Shown here: positions 17,246 to 25,708 of the stretch, piece after piece
How the letters are laid out: the number at the start of each line of letters is the position of its first letter
Numbering within the stretch: the stretch's first letter is position 1
Assembly: GCA_003524145.1 (NCBI GenBank)
Contig: DODZ01000042.1
Location: 1-62,460, forward strand
Source of the DNA: Candidatus Apopatosoma intestinale
Lineage (GTDB): Bacteria; Bacillota; Clostridia; Oscillospirales; CAG-272
DNA length: 62,460 bases
Reading direction: 5' to 3'
Position numbers and translations under genes: made by a program
Notes under the pieces: model-generated
The model's input: only the letters and a program-made list of their open reading frames with translations
What the model was told of the DNA's origin: nothing
Database searches by the model: none

Positions 17246-18462
17246 TTTTTGAGCTCCTTAATTATATTTTCGGCGACTTCTGCCGCGCTTCCGTTTCCGT
17301 CTGTCTCAATATCGGCAAATTCCCGATATAGCGGAAGTCTCGCCGAGAAAAGCTTTTCGAGTGCGCCGTCGCCTGTTGAGAGCGGTCTGCCGTCCCGTGC
17401 GAGAGAAGAGATATCGCGGTTTATAAAAACTATGCGTCCGTTCTGTGCGAGCGGGGCGTAATTTTCGGGAACGGTGACAACGCCGCCGCCTGTGGCTATC
17501 ACAAAGCCGCATTTCTTTCCCGCCTCGGCTACCGCGTTGCTCTCCACTCGGCGGAAAGCCGCTTCGCCGCTTTCGGTGATTATTTCCGCGGGTGTTTTGC
17601 CGCTCATGGATATCTCGTCGTCGGTATCAATGAAGCCCTTGCCGAGCCGCTCTGCGATGAGCTTTCCTACAGTCGTCTTGCCGCAGCCGGGCATGCCGAC
17701 GAGAATGATATTTTCCTCTTTGCCCGAAATCTCGCGGATTATGCGCTCGTTTTCGCTGTCGGCTATCTCACATTCCATGAAAAGCTCGGCGGCGCGCTTC
17801 GCCTGCGAAACAAGCATGGGGAGCCCGTTTCTGCATGGTATGCCGCGCTTTTCAGCCTCGAGCATGAGCGCCGTTTTCGCCGGATTGAATATGATATCGA
17901 AAACATATTCGCACTCGCCGAAAAGCGATATGTCTACCGGCGCCTCACCGTTTTTCGGAAACATGCCGACTGGTGTGGTATTGACTATTATCCTGCTGTC
18001 GAGATATGGCTTTATGCCCTCGGCGGTATTTTCCTTATGCGTGAGGAGGTTCACATCCGCGCCAGCCGCGCGAAGCGCGTGGCAGACTGCCTTTGATGCG
18101 CCGCCGTTTCCGATAACGAGCGTCTTTTTGCCGCGAACATCGGCGCCTGAGCTTGCCACTGTGTAGGCAAAGCCGACGCAGTCGGTATTGTCGCCGATGA
18201 GCCTGCTATCGCGCCTGCAGACCGTATTGACCGCGCCTATTTCGCTTGCGGCAGGTGTCAGTTCATCAAGATAAGGAATGACCGCCTGCTTATATGGGAT
18301 AGTGACATTGAAGCCGTCAAGATCGGAGGTTTTTATGAAATCGGGGATAAGCTCCTCGCTCTCCAGCTCGTATAGGCGATATTCGTAATCGCCGAGCATG
18401 GCATGAATCTGCGGAGAAAAGCTATGCCCGAGCCTTTTACCTATGAGTCCGAATTTTTTCAA
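17242..18462 (-). CDS. Fused shikimate dehydrogenase / shikimate kinase
   Basis: One 406-residue chain carries two consecutive shikimate-pathway enzymes. Residues 1-240 are shikimate dehydrogenase (AroE): RLGHSFSPQIHAMLG, NVTIPYKQAV, GAVNTV and the NADP loop GNGGASKAV. Residues about 247-406 are shikimate kinase (AroK): GMPGCGKTTVGK (P-loop), FIDTDDEI, GEAAFRRVE, ATGGGVV and the lid RDGRPLS. Both halves keep their key residues, so both should work. It directly precedes aroQ, giving dehydratase, dehydrogenase and kinase in a two-gene block. It starts 6 bases after the MATE transporter, presumably in the same transcript. Confidence 0.96.
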   Translation of the reverse strand: MKKFGLIGKRLGHSFSPQIHAMLGDYEYRLYELESEELIPDFIKTSDLDGFNVTIPYKQAVIPYLDELTPAASEIGAVNTVCRRDSRLIGDNTDCVGFAYTVASSGADVRGKKTLVIGNGGASKAVCHALRAAGADVNLLTHKENTAEGIKPYLDSRIIVNTTPVGMFPKNGEAPVDISLFGECEYVFDIIFNPAKTALMLEAEKRGIPCRNGLPMLVSQAKRAAELFMECEIADSENERIIREISGKEENIILVGMPGCGKTTVGKLIAERLGKGFIDTDDEISMSGKTPAEIITESGEAAFRRVESNAVAEAGKKCGFVIATGGGVVTVPENYAPLAQNGRIVFINRDISSLARDGRPLSTGDGALEKLFSARLPLYREFADIETDGNGSAAEVAENIIKELKK

Positions 18463-18468
18463 AACATA

Positions 18469-19836
18469 TCACTCCTTTTCCGCCGGCAAAAGCGCGACGT
18501 TGTCTTTTTCCGCTTTCCACTTTTTCAGCGTGCGGACATACAGCACTATGCCGATGCTGCCCGCGATGCTCTCCGATATCGGAAAGGAAAGCCATGTATA
18601 GTTCAGCCCGATGAAAGAGAAAAGCCAGAATATCGGCACAAGGCAGAATATCTGCCGTATCAGAACAAGCAATGTGCTTGTTTTGCCGCTGCCTATCGCC
18701 TGGAAGAAAACAGGTATCATCAGCGAAAACACTGCGGGAATAAAGCTTGTTCCTATTATGCGGAAGGCAACGTTTCCTATTTCATATACCTCGGCATTTG
18801 ATGAAAAAATGCTTATCAGAAACCGCGGGAAGAAGCAGAAGCAAACTATACCTATCACCATGAATACAGCAGATATGGCAAAGGAAACATTCATCGTGTC
18901 GCGGCATCGCCGATACTCTTTTCTTGTATAATTGAAGCTCAGCACGGGAACAATACAGGTTTCCAGCCCGATAAGCGGGATGAAGAAAAAGCCCTGCATC
19001 TTGTAGTAAAGTCCGAGTACCGTAACGGCAGAGTCGGAAAACTTTGCGAGTATCATATTCAGCCCTACGATATAGACCGTATAAAGCGCCTGCATGATGA
19101 TGGAAGAATAACCGTAAAAATATATGCGGTTTGCATAATGCGGGAAATCGCACGCCGCCGGCGGACGGCGAAAGCCCTTCACGCCGACGATGACAGCCGA
19201 AACGACCTGACCGAGCACTGTAGCATATGCCGCTCCCGCCACTCCCATTTCGGGAAAGGGACCTATTCCGAATATCATGAGCGGGTCAAGGGCGATATTT
19301 GTCAGCGCGCCGGCTACCTGCGCTATCATGGGCAGACGCATATTGCCGCGCGATTGGTGCACCTTTGACCAGATTCCCTCGAGGAAAGCGCCGAGACTGC
19401 CGATGCAGACTATATTTCCGTATATGACGGCATCCTCTATCGCCTGCGGGGATTTTGCCGAGGTCATGACATAGGGACGCATGATAAGAGCGGAAACGGC
19501 GGCAAATATCGCCCACGAGACAAGCGCGAGGATGAGCCCCGCGCCTGCGGTGCCGTTTGCCTCTTTTTCGCGCTCCTGCGCATATTTGCGAGCCATGTAT
19601 GTATTGACGCCGACGCCCGTGCCGACGGCAAGCGCGACTATTATCAGCTGCAGAGGATATACCACGGTCAGTGCCGTCAGCGCATTGTCCGAATATTTGC
19701 CGACGAAAAAGCTGTCCACTATATTGTAGAGCGACTGGATAAGCTGTGCCAGCATCACGGGTGGGGCTATCCGCAAAAGAATTTTTCCTATGCGCTCCGT
19801 GCCGAAATAATTATTGCCTATAACACTCGTCGACAT
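18469..19836 (-). CDS. MATE-family efflux transporter
   Basis: The 455-residue protein has about 12 transmembrane segments arranged as two six-helix halves, and the MATE N-terminal pattern (LLRIAPPVMLAQLIQSLYNIVDSFFVG without signal peptide). MATE proteins export cationic drugs or metabolites using Na+ or H+ gradients. ATG 19836 was chosen because GGAGG lies 5 bases upstream; an in-frame ATG 24 bases earlier has none. It is the promoter-proximal gene of the operon with aroE/aroK and aroQ, an odd functional mix. Confidence 0.9.
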   Translation of the reverse strand: MSTSVIGNNYFGTERIGKILLRIAPPVMLAQLIQSLYNIVDSFFVGKYSDNALTALTVVYPLQLIIVALAVGTGVGVNTYMARKYAQEREKEANGTAGAGLILALVSWAIFAAVSALIMRPYVMTSAKSPQAIEDAVIYGNIVCIGSLGAFLEGIWSKVHQSRGNMRLPMIAQVAGALTNIALDPLMIFGIGPFPEMGVAGAAYATVLGQVVSAVIVGVKGFRRPPAACDFPHYANRIYFYGYSSIIMQALYTVYIVGLNMILAKFSDSAVTVLGLYYKMQGFFFIPLIGLETCIVPVLSFNYTRKEYRRCRDTMNVSFAISAVFMVIGIVCFCFFPRFLISIFSSNAEVYEIGNVAFRIIGTSFIPAVFSLMIPVFFQAIGSGKTSTLLVLIRQIFCLVPIFWLFSFIGLNYTWLSFPISESIAGSIGIVLYVRTLKKWKAEKDNVALLPAEKE

Positions 19837-19874
19837 GTTTCCTCCGTTTTTATGCTTCATCGAATATACACAAC

Positions 19875-19903
19875 AGTATATACTCCGGTGCGTAAAAAGT
19901 CAA
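19875..19903 (-). promoter_or_regulatory. Promoter of the MATE-aroE/K-aroQ operon
   Basis: On the minus strand TTGACT (19903-19898), 17-bp spacer, TATACT (19880-19875). Confidence 0.82.
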
Positions 19904-19911
19904 GACAAAAA

Positions 19912-19952
19912 TCGCAAAAAAGCGATCTCTCAAAATGGCGGAGAACGCTTTT
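19912..19952 (-). terminator. Terminator of the yqeG-AAA ATPase operon
   Basis: An imperfect stem AGCG..CTC / GAG..CGCT with T-runs on both strands, just past the stop codon of the AAA ATPase. Confidence 0.5.
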
Positions 19953-19964
19953 TATACTTTTGTA

Positions 19965-22259
19965 TTAAATATCGATTTGCCTGAAGGCACCTATACTTTT
20001 CATGATTTCGCGTTCGCGACCGTGGCAGGTGAAGAGCAGGCACTGCCCGTATTCTCCGTAGAGACGGTAAAGCAGCTCCAGCGTGTTTGCAAGACGAGTA
20101 TCATCAAGCCGCGCAAAGCTCTCGTCAAAGATAAATGGAGGCACGCTCTTTTTGCAGAGCAAGTCCATGAGCGCTATGCGCAGGCTGAGATAAGCTATAT
20201 CCATCGTGCCTGCGGAGAGGCTGTCCACGCCGTGCGTTATCCCGTCGAAATAACTCATCGCGAAATCGCCGTCCACGCCGAGCGACCTGTATTTGCCGCC
20301 GGAAAGCTTGGACATGACCTTGCCTGCCGTTTTCGCAAGCTTCGGCGATATACCCTCGCGCAGCTTGCCCGAGGCGGATTCCATAGCCTCTATGGCGAGA
20401 ACATAAGCCTCGAATTTCTCCGTGAGCGCGGCGATGTTTCCTTTGAGCGCCTCCGCTTCGGGAGCCAGCTTCACGGGATTTTCACCCTTGGCATTGAGCT
20501 CGGTATATTCCTTTTCTATCTCGTATATCCGTTCTTTTGAGGAAGCGGCGGAACGTGTTAAAAATTCATAGTCGCGCTTTCTCTTTCTGTAGTCGTAGCT
20601 TTCAAGCTCGGGAGGGAAGTCCTCCTTTGCCGACTGCGCTATCAGCTCATCGGGATAAGATGCGAGAGCCGCCGCATATTCTTCCGCCGACTTCTTCTTT
20701 TCTCTTATCATTATCTCGAGTTTTTCTATCTCACTGCGCTTCTCGTCGCATTTCGCGATAGCTCTGTCGAGCGAAAGCGCGGTATTATCAAGGATTTCAA
20801 AGCCTGCAGCCTCAAGTGCGCGGATGATGGCGGCGCTTGCCTTGTTGAGTGCGGATGATGCCTCGTCAAATTTGCTTTCGGCGCCGCGCTTGCCCTCGAT
20901 TATATACATCAGCGCCGCTTCGTCCTTTTTCGAGGCTTTGACAAGCTCGTCAAATTCGCCGTAGTCGGCACAGCCGAACATGGCGCATACGCGCCGTATG
21001 CGCTTGGCATAGCCGCCTGCCATGATAAAGCCAACCGCGCAGAAAAGCGCGCAGAGAGCCGCGAGTACGGCAAAAACCGTCTTTATTGCCGCGGAGCCGC
21101 TCTCTCCTATTATGAACGACGCCACGAAAAGCGAGGCAAAAACAGCCGTGCCGATAAGTCCGATGAGACTCACCGTCTTTCTTGATGAGAGTGCCTTTTT
21201 ATCTTCTTCAACCTTGTGCACGAGCGCATCGCGCTTTTCCACGGAGCCGAACCGCTCGAAAACAGCGAGCTTTTCGTTCATATCGCCGAGCTTCTTCCTT
21301 GCTGCCTCCATCTCGGTGCGGGCGTCCTCGTAGCGCGCCGTTGCTATTTTCAGCTCGCTCTGATAAGCGCGCAGACGCTCTGTATATTCGCTTTTGTATA
21401 TGTGCACACCGCCTGTAGCCGAGGCATCGCAGAGCTTCTCTCTCTGCGCCTCCAGCTCCTCAGCCTCGCGCTTTGTCTTTACGCATTTGCGGTAAGCCTG
21501 CTTAATCGAGAAGCGCTCGTATGTATCCAGCTCTTCTTTTATCACCGCCGCATCTTTTTCGGCTTTTTCGGCGGACTGTGTCAGCTCGCGCTTTCTTCCG
21601 TCGAGATAGATCAGTCTCGCACCGGTCGATTTCGAGGCGTCTATCCTCTCCTCAAGAGAATCGAGATTTTCCTGCATATCGTGTATTTTGCCGCCGCTTT
21701 TGTTCTTATGCCAGAGAAATTTTCTCGCCTCATCGAGCTTTTTCAGCGCCTTTTTCGTTCCCGCGCTTTCGTCGCCGGAGAAGAGAATGTTCTCCGATGC
21801 TTCGAGGAGACTTCTGCCGCCTATTTTGCTTTCGCCGAGTTGGCGTATATACGCGGTGCTCTCAAATACGCTCTCCGGCACGCCGAAAAACTCTTCGCCC
21901 GGATTTTTTCCCCGCAGGCATGGATTGTTTGTTTCGTTATCATATATAGTGCATTTCTCCGAGAAGCTGACCTTGCCCTCCGCCGATGTCGTCATCACGG
22001 CGTCGCGTTCCACGCGGTATTGCAGTCCGTCCTCGCTGAAAATGATATAGCCTGCCGCGCGCGAGGTCTCCCAGCTGATGCATTTCTGCTTTTCCTCGGT
22101 TTTTGAAGGAAGCCCGTAGAAAACAAACCTGATGAAATTGCATATCGTGCTCTTGCCGGATTCGTTTTCACCCGTGATGATGTTGATGCCGCCGTCAAGC
22201 TCCAGAGTCAGATTATTTATCTTGCCGAAGCTCTGAATGTGAATGCATGAGATTATCAT
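19965..22259 (-). CDS. Coiled-coil AAA ATPase with membrane segments (YhaN/SbcC-like)
   Basis: A 764-residue SMC-type split ATPase. The N-terminal AAA motif is GENESGKST (residues about 31-39) and the C-terminal Walker B region is FIFDESFARLDD near 708. Long charged coiled coils separate the two lobes. In the middle (about 375-430) are two hydrophobic segments, which points to a membrane-tethered YhaN-type protein rather than a soluble SbcC. YhaN-like ATPases usually stand next to a YhaO/SbcD-type nuclease; none is present here. The start overlaps the stop codon of the upstream yqeG gene (ATGA), so the two are co-translated. The role is probably DNA-end or membrane-linked repair, but this is inference. 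Confidence 0.75.
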   Translation of the reverse strand: MIISCIHIQSFGKINNLTLELDGGINIITGENESGKSTICNFIRFVFYGLPSKTEEKQKCISWETSRAAGYIIFSEDGLQYRVERDAVMTTSAEGKVSFSEKCTIYDNETNNPCLRGKNPGEEFFGVPESVFESTAYIRQLGESKIGGRSLLEASENILFSGDESAGTKKALKKLDEARKFLWHKNKSGGKIHDMQENLDSLEERIDASKSTGARLIYLDGRKRELTQSAEKAEKDAAVIKEELDTYERFSIKQAYRKCVKTKREAEELEAQREKLCDASATGGVHIYKSEYTERLRAYQSELKIATARYEDARTEMEAARKKLGDMNEKLAVFERFGSVEKRDALVHKVEEDKKALSSRKTVSLIGLIGTAVFASLFVASFIIGESGSAAIKTVFAVLAALCALFCAVGFIMAGGYAKRIRRVCAMFGCADYGEFDELVKASKKDEAALMYIIEGKRGAESKFDEASSALNKASAAIIRALEAAGFEILDNTALSLDRAIAKCDEKRSEIEKLEIMIREKKKSAEEYAAALASYPDELIAQSAKEDFPPELESYDYRKRKRDYEFLTRSAASSKERIYEIEKEYTELNAKGENPVKLAPEAEALKGNIAALTEKFEAYVLAIEAMESASGKLREGISPKLAKTAGKVMSKLSGGKYRSLGVDGDFAMSYFDGITHGVDSLSAGTMDIAYLSLRIALMDLLCKKSVPPFIFDESFARLDDTRLANTLELLYRLYGEYGQCLLFTCHGREREIMKSIGAFRQIDI

Positions 22260-22786
22260 TTTCCCCTGTCCCTTCTGCGTTTTGCGCGTTTTTCCTTTCT
22301 TTTATACGCTTGTATAAAAGGCTTTTCCATCAGCCTCTTGAATTTGAAAAAGAGGTTTTCTTTATATTTCAGCGGCGTAACGAGCACGGCATATGCGCCC
22401 GCGCGCCTTGCGCAGAGCACATCCGTGAATATCTGGTCGCCGATAACGGCGCAGCGCTCCGGCACCGTGCCGAATTTCTCACAGCAGAGCCGAACGCATT
22501 TTCCCGAGGGCTTACCGCTGCCGTATGTAAAAAAAGTGTCTATTTTGCGGCAGAAAAGCTCGACGCGTTCCTTTTTGTTATTTGAAGCGACGGCGATATT
22601 CAGCCCAGCCGAGCGCAACCCCTCTATCCAGCGGCAGACAGGCTCTGTCGGCTCCGGGTCGCCGTATGTGACAAGTGTATTGTCTATATCGAGAATTACG
22701 GTGTCGATTCCCCTGCTTTTGAGAAAATCCGCATCTATATCGTATATTCCCGAAAACATAATGTCGGGCAAAAATATATTTTTCAT
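22256..22786 (-). CDS. YqeG-family HAD phosphatase
   Basis: A HAD superfamily IIIA phosphatase of about 176 residues with motif I VILDIDNTLV near residue 28, motif II VASNNKK and motif IV-like GDQIFTDVLCARRAG. YqeG relatives dephosphorylate phosphatidylglycerophosphate in some bacteria and plants (PgpA-like role), or act near ribosome assembly genes; the substrate here is open. I placed the start at ATG 22786; a GTG 6 bases upstream has the better spacing from AAAGGG, and a TTG at 22816 is also possible. First gene of a two-gene unit with the AAA ATPase. Confidence 0.82.
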   Translation of the reverse strand: MKNIFLPDIMFSGIYDIDADFLKSRGIDTVILDIDNTLVTYGDPEPTEPVCRWIEGLRSAGLNIAVASNNKKERVELFCRKIDTFFTYGSGKPSGKCVRLCCEKFGTVPERCAVIGDQIFTDVLCARRAGAYAVLVTPLKYKENLFFKFKRLMEKPFIQAYKRKEKRAKRRRDRGK

Positions 22787-22824
22787 CTGCACCGTAAGCC
22801 CTTTCTGTGTAATCAACTGATCTA

Positions 22825-23080
22825 ATTATACCATGAAGCAAAAATGCTTGCTTGCAAAGGCATTTTTGCGAAGCCGACAATGGCGCGGGTGCGCAAAAGC
22901 GCACAGCGGCGACAGCCGTAAGACTGCGACAGCAAGGCTTCTCGCACATTATACCATGAAGCAAAAATGCTTGCTTGCAAAGGCATTTTTGCGAAGCCGA
23001 CAATGGCGCGGGTGCGCAAAAGCGCACAGCGGCGACAGCCGCAAGACTGCAATAGCAGGCTTCTGCGCACATTATACCAT
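22825..23080 (-). repeat. Two tandem 123-bp repeats plus partial third copy
   Basis: Two nearly identical 123-bp units start at 22825 and 22948. A third copy begins at 23071 but keeps only about 10 bases (ATTATACCAT). Each unit starts on the minus strand with GGTATAAT, and contains the hairpins GTGCGC-TTTT-GCGCAC and CAAAAATGCC...GCATTTTTG, closed by AGAAGCC/GGCTTC. The unit is a multiple of three and has no stop in some frames, giving spurious repetitive open frames on both strands. It lies in the leader of the yqeG operon, downstream of a full promoter, so the repeats are probably transcribed. Confidence 0.85.
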
Positions 23081-23100
23081 AAATTTATAAAATATACAAT
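23072..23100 (-). promoter_or_regulatory. Promoter reading into the tandem repeats and yqeG
   Basis: On the minus strand TTGTAT, 17-bp AT-rich spacer, TATAAT. Only this outermost copy has a recognisable -35; the -10 copies inside the repeats (near 22825 and 22948) lack one. Confidence 0.6.
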
Positions 23101-23385
23101 ATAAATTTTCCCGAATTTCACGAAGTATTGACACATTTGCAAAGCAAAATTCACAATATGTGAAAAAGTGCCAAAAATAACATATGCTATCTATTCAATC
23201 ATACAAAATTATACAGATTTATCAAAAAGAGATTCCATTTTCGTGTTTTTTATGATATAATATAAACAAGAAACGGGAATGCCATTTTTCGTTTCCGAAA
23301 TAATATGCGGGATGCCGATTTACGCATGGCATTTCTATAAAGTGGCGTGCATATGCGGCTCATCCTGCCGAAAGGATGGTAAACT

Positions 23386-23910
23386 ATGAAAACCAGTATT
23401 TTGCTGAGGCAGGTCACACTCACCGATAATGAAAAAGAAATTATCGAAAAGAAACTCAGAAAGCTCGACAAGTTTTTTGACGACGAGGTACAGGCATTTG
23501 TCACTCTTTCAAGGAAAAGAGAGCATCAGATTCTCGAGCTTACCATTTCATCCCGTGGTATGATCTATCGCAGCGAAGTGGAGGCTGAATCCTTCCTCCA
23601 TGCCATCGACCCTGCGGTAAATATTATCGACCGCCAGATACGCAAAAACAAGACGCGCCTTGAAAAGCGCCTGCGCGAAGGTGCGTTTGCTCCGAGCCAC
23701 GATTTTACCGAGACTGTGGATGAGGAAAAGGAATTCAGAATTCATAAAAAGAATTTCGCGCTCAAGCCAATGTCGGCGGAGGAGGCTATTCTCCAGATGA
23801 ATCTGCTCGGTCATGAATTTTTCGTATATGAGGATCAGGAAAGTGCCGATGTAAATGTGGTATATCGCAGAAAAGACGGCGAATACGGTCTCATCGAGAC
23901 GAAGAGATAA
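23386..23910 (+). CDS. hpf: Ribosome hibernation promoting factor, long form
   Basis: The 174-residue protein has an N-terminal HPF/YfiA domain (residues 1-105, with the basic helix VNIIDRQIRKNKTRLEKRLR) and a C-terminal dimerisation domain (about 118-174: RIHKKNFALKPMSAEEAILQMNLLGHEFFVY) seen only in long HPF. Long HPF alone pairs 70S ribosomes into inactive 100S dimers in stationary phase. AAGGATGG precedes the ATG. The 5' leader of more than 100 bases has a -10 element (TATAAT at 23256) but no good -35, suggesting a regulated promoter. It is monocistronic. Confidence 0.96.
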   Translation: MKTSILLRQVTLTDNEKEIIEKKLRKLDKFFDDEVQAFVTLSRKREHQILELTISSRGMIYRSEVEAESFLHAIDPAVNIIDRQIRKNKTRLEKRLREGAFAPSHDFTETVDEEKEFRIHKKNFALKPMSAEEAILQMNLLGHEFFVYEDQESADVNVVYRRKDGEYGLIETKR

Positions 23911-23924
23911 TAAATAAAACAGGA

Positions 23925-23948
23925 AAAGGGAGGCGCTTGCCTCCCTTT
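23925..23948 (+). terminator. Hairpin after hpf
   Basis: AAAGGGAGGC-GCTT-GCCTCCCTTT, a 10-bp stem 15 bases after hpf; only a short T-run follows. Confidence 0.7.
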
Positions 23949-24091
23949 GTCAAAGATATTTTTTAAATTACGGAGTTGTTATTTGGCGCTTCATTAAGCA
24001 AAAGCGCGATAGCTGAGCATTTTGCCATGCCGACCATCGCTTTTGCAGTAAAAAGTAAAATATAGAGATAAGTTGAATTTTCAACAGACTG

Positions 24092-24127
24092 AACAAATCC
24101 GCGGTTTTCGCCGCGGATTTGTTTTTC
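24092..24127. terminator. Bidirectional terminator between hpf and the SPFH gene
   Basis: AACAAATCCGCGG-TTTTCG-CCGCGGATTTGTTTTT, with A/T runs on both sides; it serves the minus-strand SPFH gene and backs up the hpf terminator. Confidence 0.88.
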
Positions 24128-25060
24128 TTATTTCACGTCATTTTTCAAAAGCTCGGAAACCGATGTCGCAAGACCTGCAAGCGATGCAATATCGCTCGGG
24201 ATGATAATCTTTGTCGCCTTGCCGTCTGCCGCCTTTCCGAAAGCTTCAAGGCTCTTTATCGCGATGACATTTTCGGTGGGTGCGGCTTCGTTTATTTTCT
24301 TGATACCCTCGGCTGTTGCTTCCTGAATCTTCAGTATTGCTTCCGCTTCGCCTTCTGCCGCACAGATTTTGGCTGCTCTGTCTGCTTCCGCGAGAAGAAT
24401 TTCACGCTGCTTCTGCGCCTCTGCATCGAGAATCATTGCCTGTTTTTTACCTTCGGCTACGAGGATGGTAGAATTTTTTTCGCCCTCTGCGCGAAGAATC
24501 AGTTCTCTGCGTTCACGCTCTGCCTTCATCTGCTTTTCCATCGCATCCTGAATTTCTTTCGGAGGCATGATGTTTTTCAGCTCCACGCGGTTGACCTTGA
24601 TGCCCCAAGGGTCTGTGGCTTCATCAAGAATAGCACGCATTTTCGTATTTATCAGATCGCGGCTCGTGAGTGTATTATCCAGCTCCAGCTCACCTATAAT
24701 ATTACGGAGAGTGGTGGCTGTCAGATTTTCTATAGCCGACATGGGGTTTTCCACGCCGTATGCAAAGAGCTTACAGTCTGTTATCTGGAAGAAAACGACC
24801 GTATCTATCTGCATTTTTACATTATCCTTTGTGATGACCGCCTGAGGAGGGAAGTCTGCGACCTGTTCCATGAGCGAAACCTTTTTCGATATCCTCTCAA
24901 CGAAAGGAATGCGGAAATGGAAGCCCGTATGCCATGTTGTATGGTATGTTCCGAGGCGCTCGATTACAGCGGCACGAGCCTGCGGTACGATAACGATATT
25001 CGATATGAGAACGATGATTACTATAGCCAGAAGAATGCCGAGAATAATAATTGGTAACAT
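24128..25060 (-). CDS. SPFH/Band-7 membrane scaffold protein (stomatin-like)
   Basis: A 310-residue stomatin/prohibitin-type protein. One N-terminal membrane anchor (residues 1-25) is followed by the Band-7 domain (VIERLGTYHTTWHTGFHFRIPF, then RNIIGELELDNTLTSRD), and a long Ala/Glu-rich helix (about 170-260) that drives oligomerisation. Such proteins form membrane microdomains or cages around proteases. It is co-transcribed with an NfeD-type protein 12 bases upstream, the conserved partner of slipin/stomatin proteins. Confidence 0.92.
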   Translation of the reverse strand: MLPIIILGILLAIVIIVLISNIVIVPQARAAVIERLGTYHTTWHTGFHFRIPFVERISKKVSLMEQVADFPPQAVITKDNVKMQIDTVVFFQITDCKLFAYGVENPMSAIENLTATTLRNIIGELELDNTLTSRDLINTKMRAILDEATDPWGIKVNRVELKNIMPPKEIQDAMEKQMKAERERRELILRAEGEKNSTILVAEGKKQAMILDAEAQKQREILLAEADRAAKICAAEGEAEAILKIQEATAEGIKKINEAAPTENVIAIKSLEAFGKAADGKATKIIIPSDIASLAGLATSVSELLKNDVK

Positions 25061-25072
25061 AATAAACCTCCG

Positions 25073-25546
25073 TTAATTCTTGTCAGATTTGTCTTTTTTG
25101 CATATGAGCTTTACGCCCTCTATGCCGATGACGAGCACAACCGTACCCGCTTCGATATTTTCGCCGTCAGCCGACCTTGCCGACCATTCCAGCCCGCGAA
25201 CCTTCGCCGCGCCCCTGCCCTCGATATTGTTGATATCCTCGGTTACTACGGCGCGCTCACCTATCAGCGAATCGGCATTTGTGGCGATGGGCTTTATGCG
25301 GAGCGTCTTGCCGAATATCTTTCTCGAAAAGATGAGCAGAATAAACGACAGCACCGCAAAAACGGCTATCTGTATGCCGATATTCACGCGGCAGAACGAA
25401 AGAATGAGCGATACCGCGGCAGACGGGATGAACCATATCGAAACAAGCGCCAGCGTCTGCGCTTCGATAACGGTTGCCACGATGATGACAGTGAGCCAGA
25501 CAAGCGTATCGATATGTTCGCTTGCCCATGTAAGTATTGTATCCAT
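25073..25546 (-). CDS. NfeD-family membrane protein
   Basis: The 157-residue protein has two to three membrane segments in the first 80 residues and a C-terminal OB-fold (LIGERAVVTEDINNIEGRGAAKVRGLEWSA). This is the short NfeD type without the serine protease domain. It partners stomatin-like SPFH proteins, whose gene follows. ATG 25546 is preceded by AGAGG; a longer frame begins at 25567 without a ribosome site. Confidence 0.9.
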   Translation of the reverse strand: MDTILTWASEHIDTLVWLTVIIVATVIEAQTLALVSIWFIPSAAVSLILSFCRVNIGIQIAVFAVLSFILLIFSRKIFGKTLRIKPIATNADSLIGERAVVTEDINNIEGRGAAKVRGLEWSARSADGENIEAGTVVLVIGIEGVKLICKKDKSDKN

Positions 25547-25585
25547 AAAAACCTCTTTTCTCCGCATTGGGAAATTTATATTATA

Positions 25586-25614
25586 ATTATAACATAATAC
25601 TGCAGTTATGTCAA
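25586..25614 (-). promoter_or_regulatory. Promoter of the nfeD-SPFH operon
   Basis: On the minus strand TTGACA (25614-25609), 17-bp spacer, TATAAT (25591-25586). Confidence 0.85.
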
Positions 25615-25648
25615 TGACCGTATACTATTAAATTTTATCTGCAAACTA

Positions 25649-25677
25649 TTGAAAAAGAGAGGAAAATATGGTAATAT
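25649..25677 (+). promoter_or_regulatory. Promoter of ymfF-ymfH-lgt
   Basis: TTGAAA at 25649-25654 and TAATAT at 25672-25677 with a 17-bp spacer, divergent from the nfeD promoter. Confidence 0.65.
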
Positions 25678-25708
25678 ATATAAAATATAATCCCGAAAGG
25701 AAAAAGAA

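Noticed and set aside
22825..23080. Possible CRISPR array
   Set aside because: The whole 123-bp unit is repeated with no unique spacers and there are no cas genes.
22822..23154. Repetitive open frames on both strands over the 123-bp repeats, including Cys-rich YGCRRC units
   Set aside because: The frames exist because 123 is a multiple of three. There is no start with a ribosome site, and the DNA is better explained as structured repeat; I considered a repetitive peptide precursor and found no support.
23949..24091. Palindrome-like GCAAAAGCGCGAT...ATCGCTTTTGC between hpf and the SPFH gene as an RNA gene
   Set aside because: Only one loose inverted repeat is visible, with no promoter; it may be a decayed repeat but cannot be supported as a feature.
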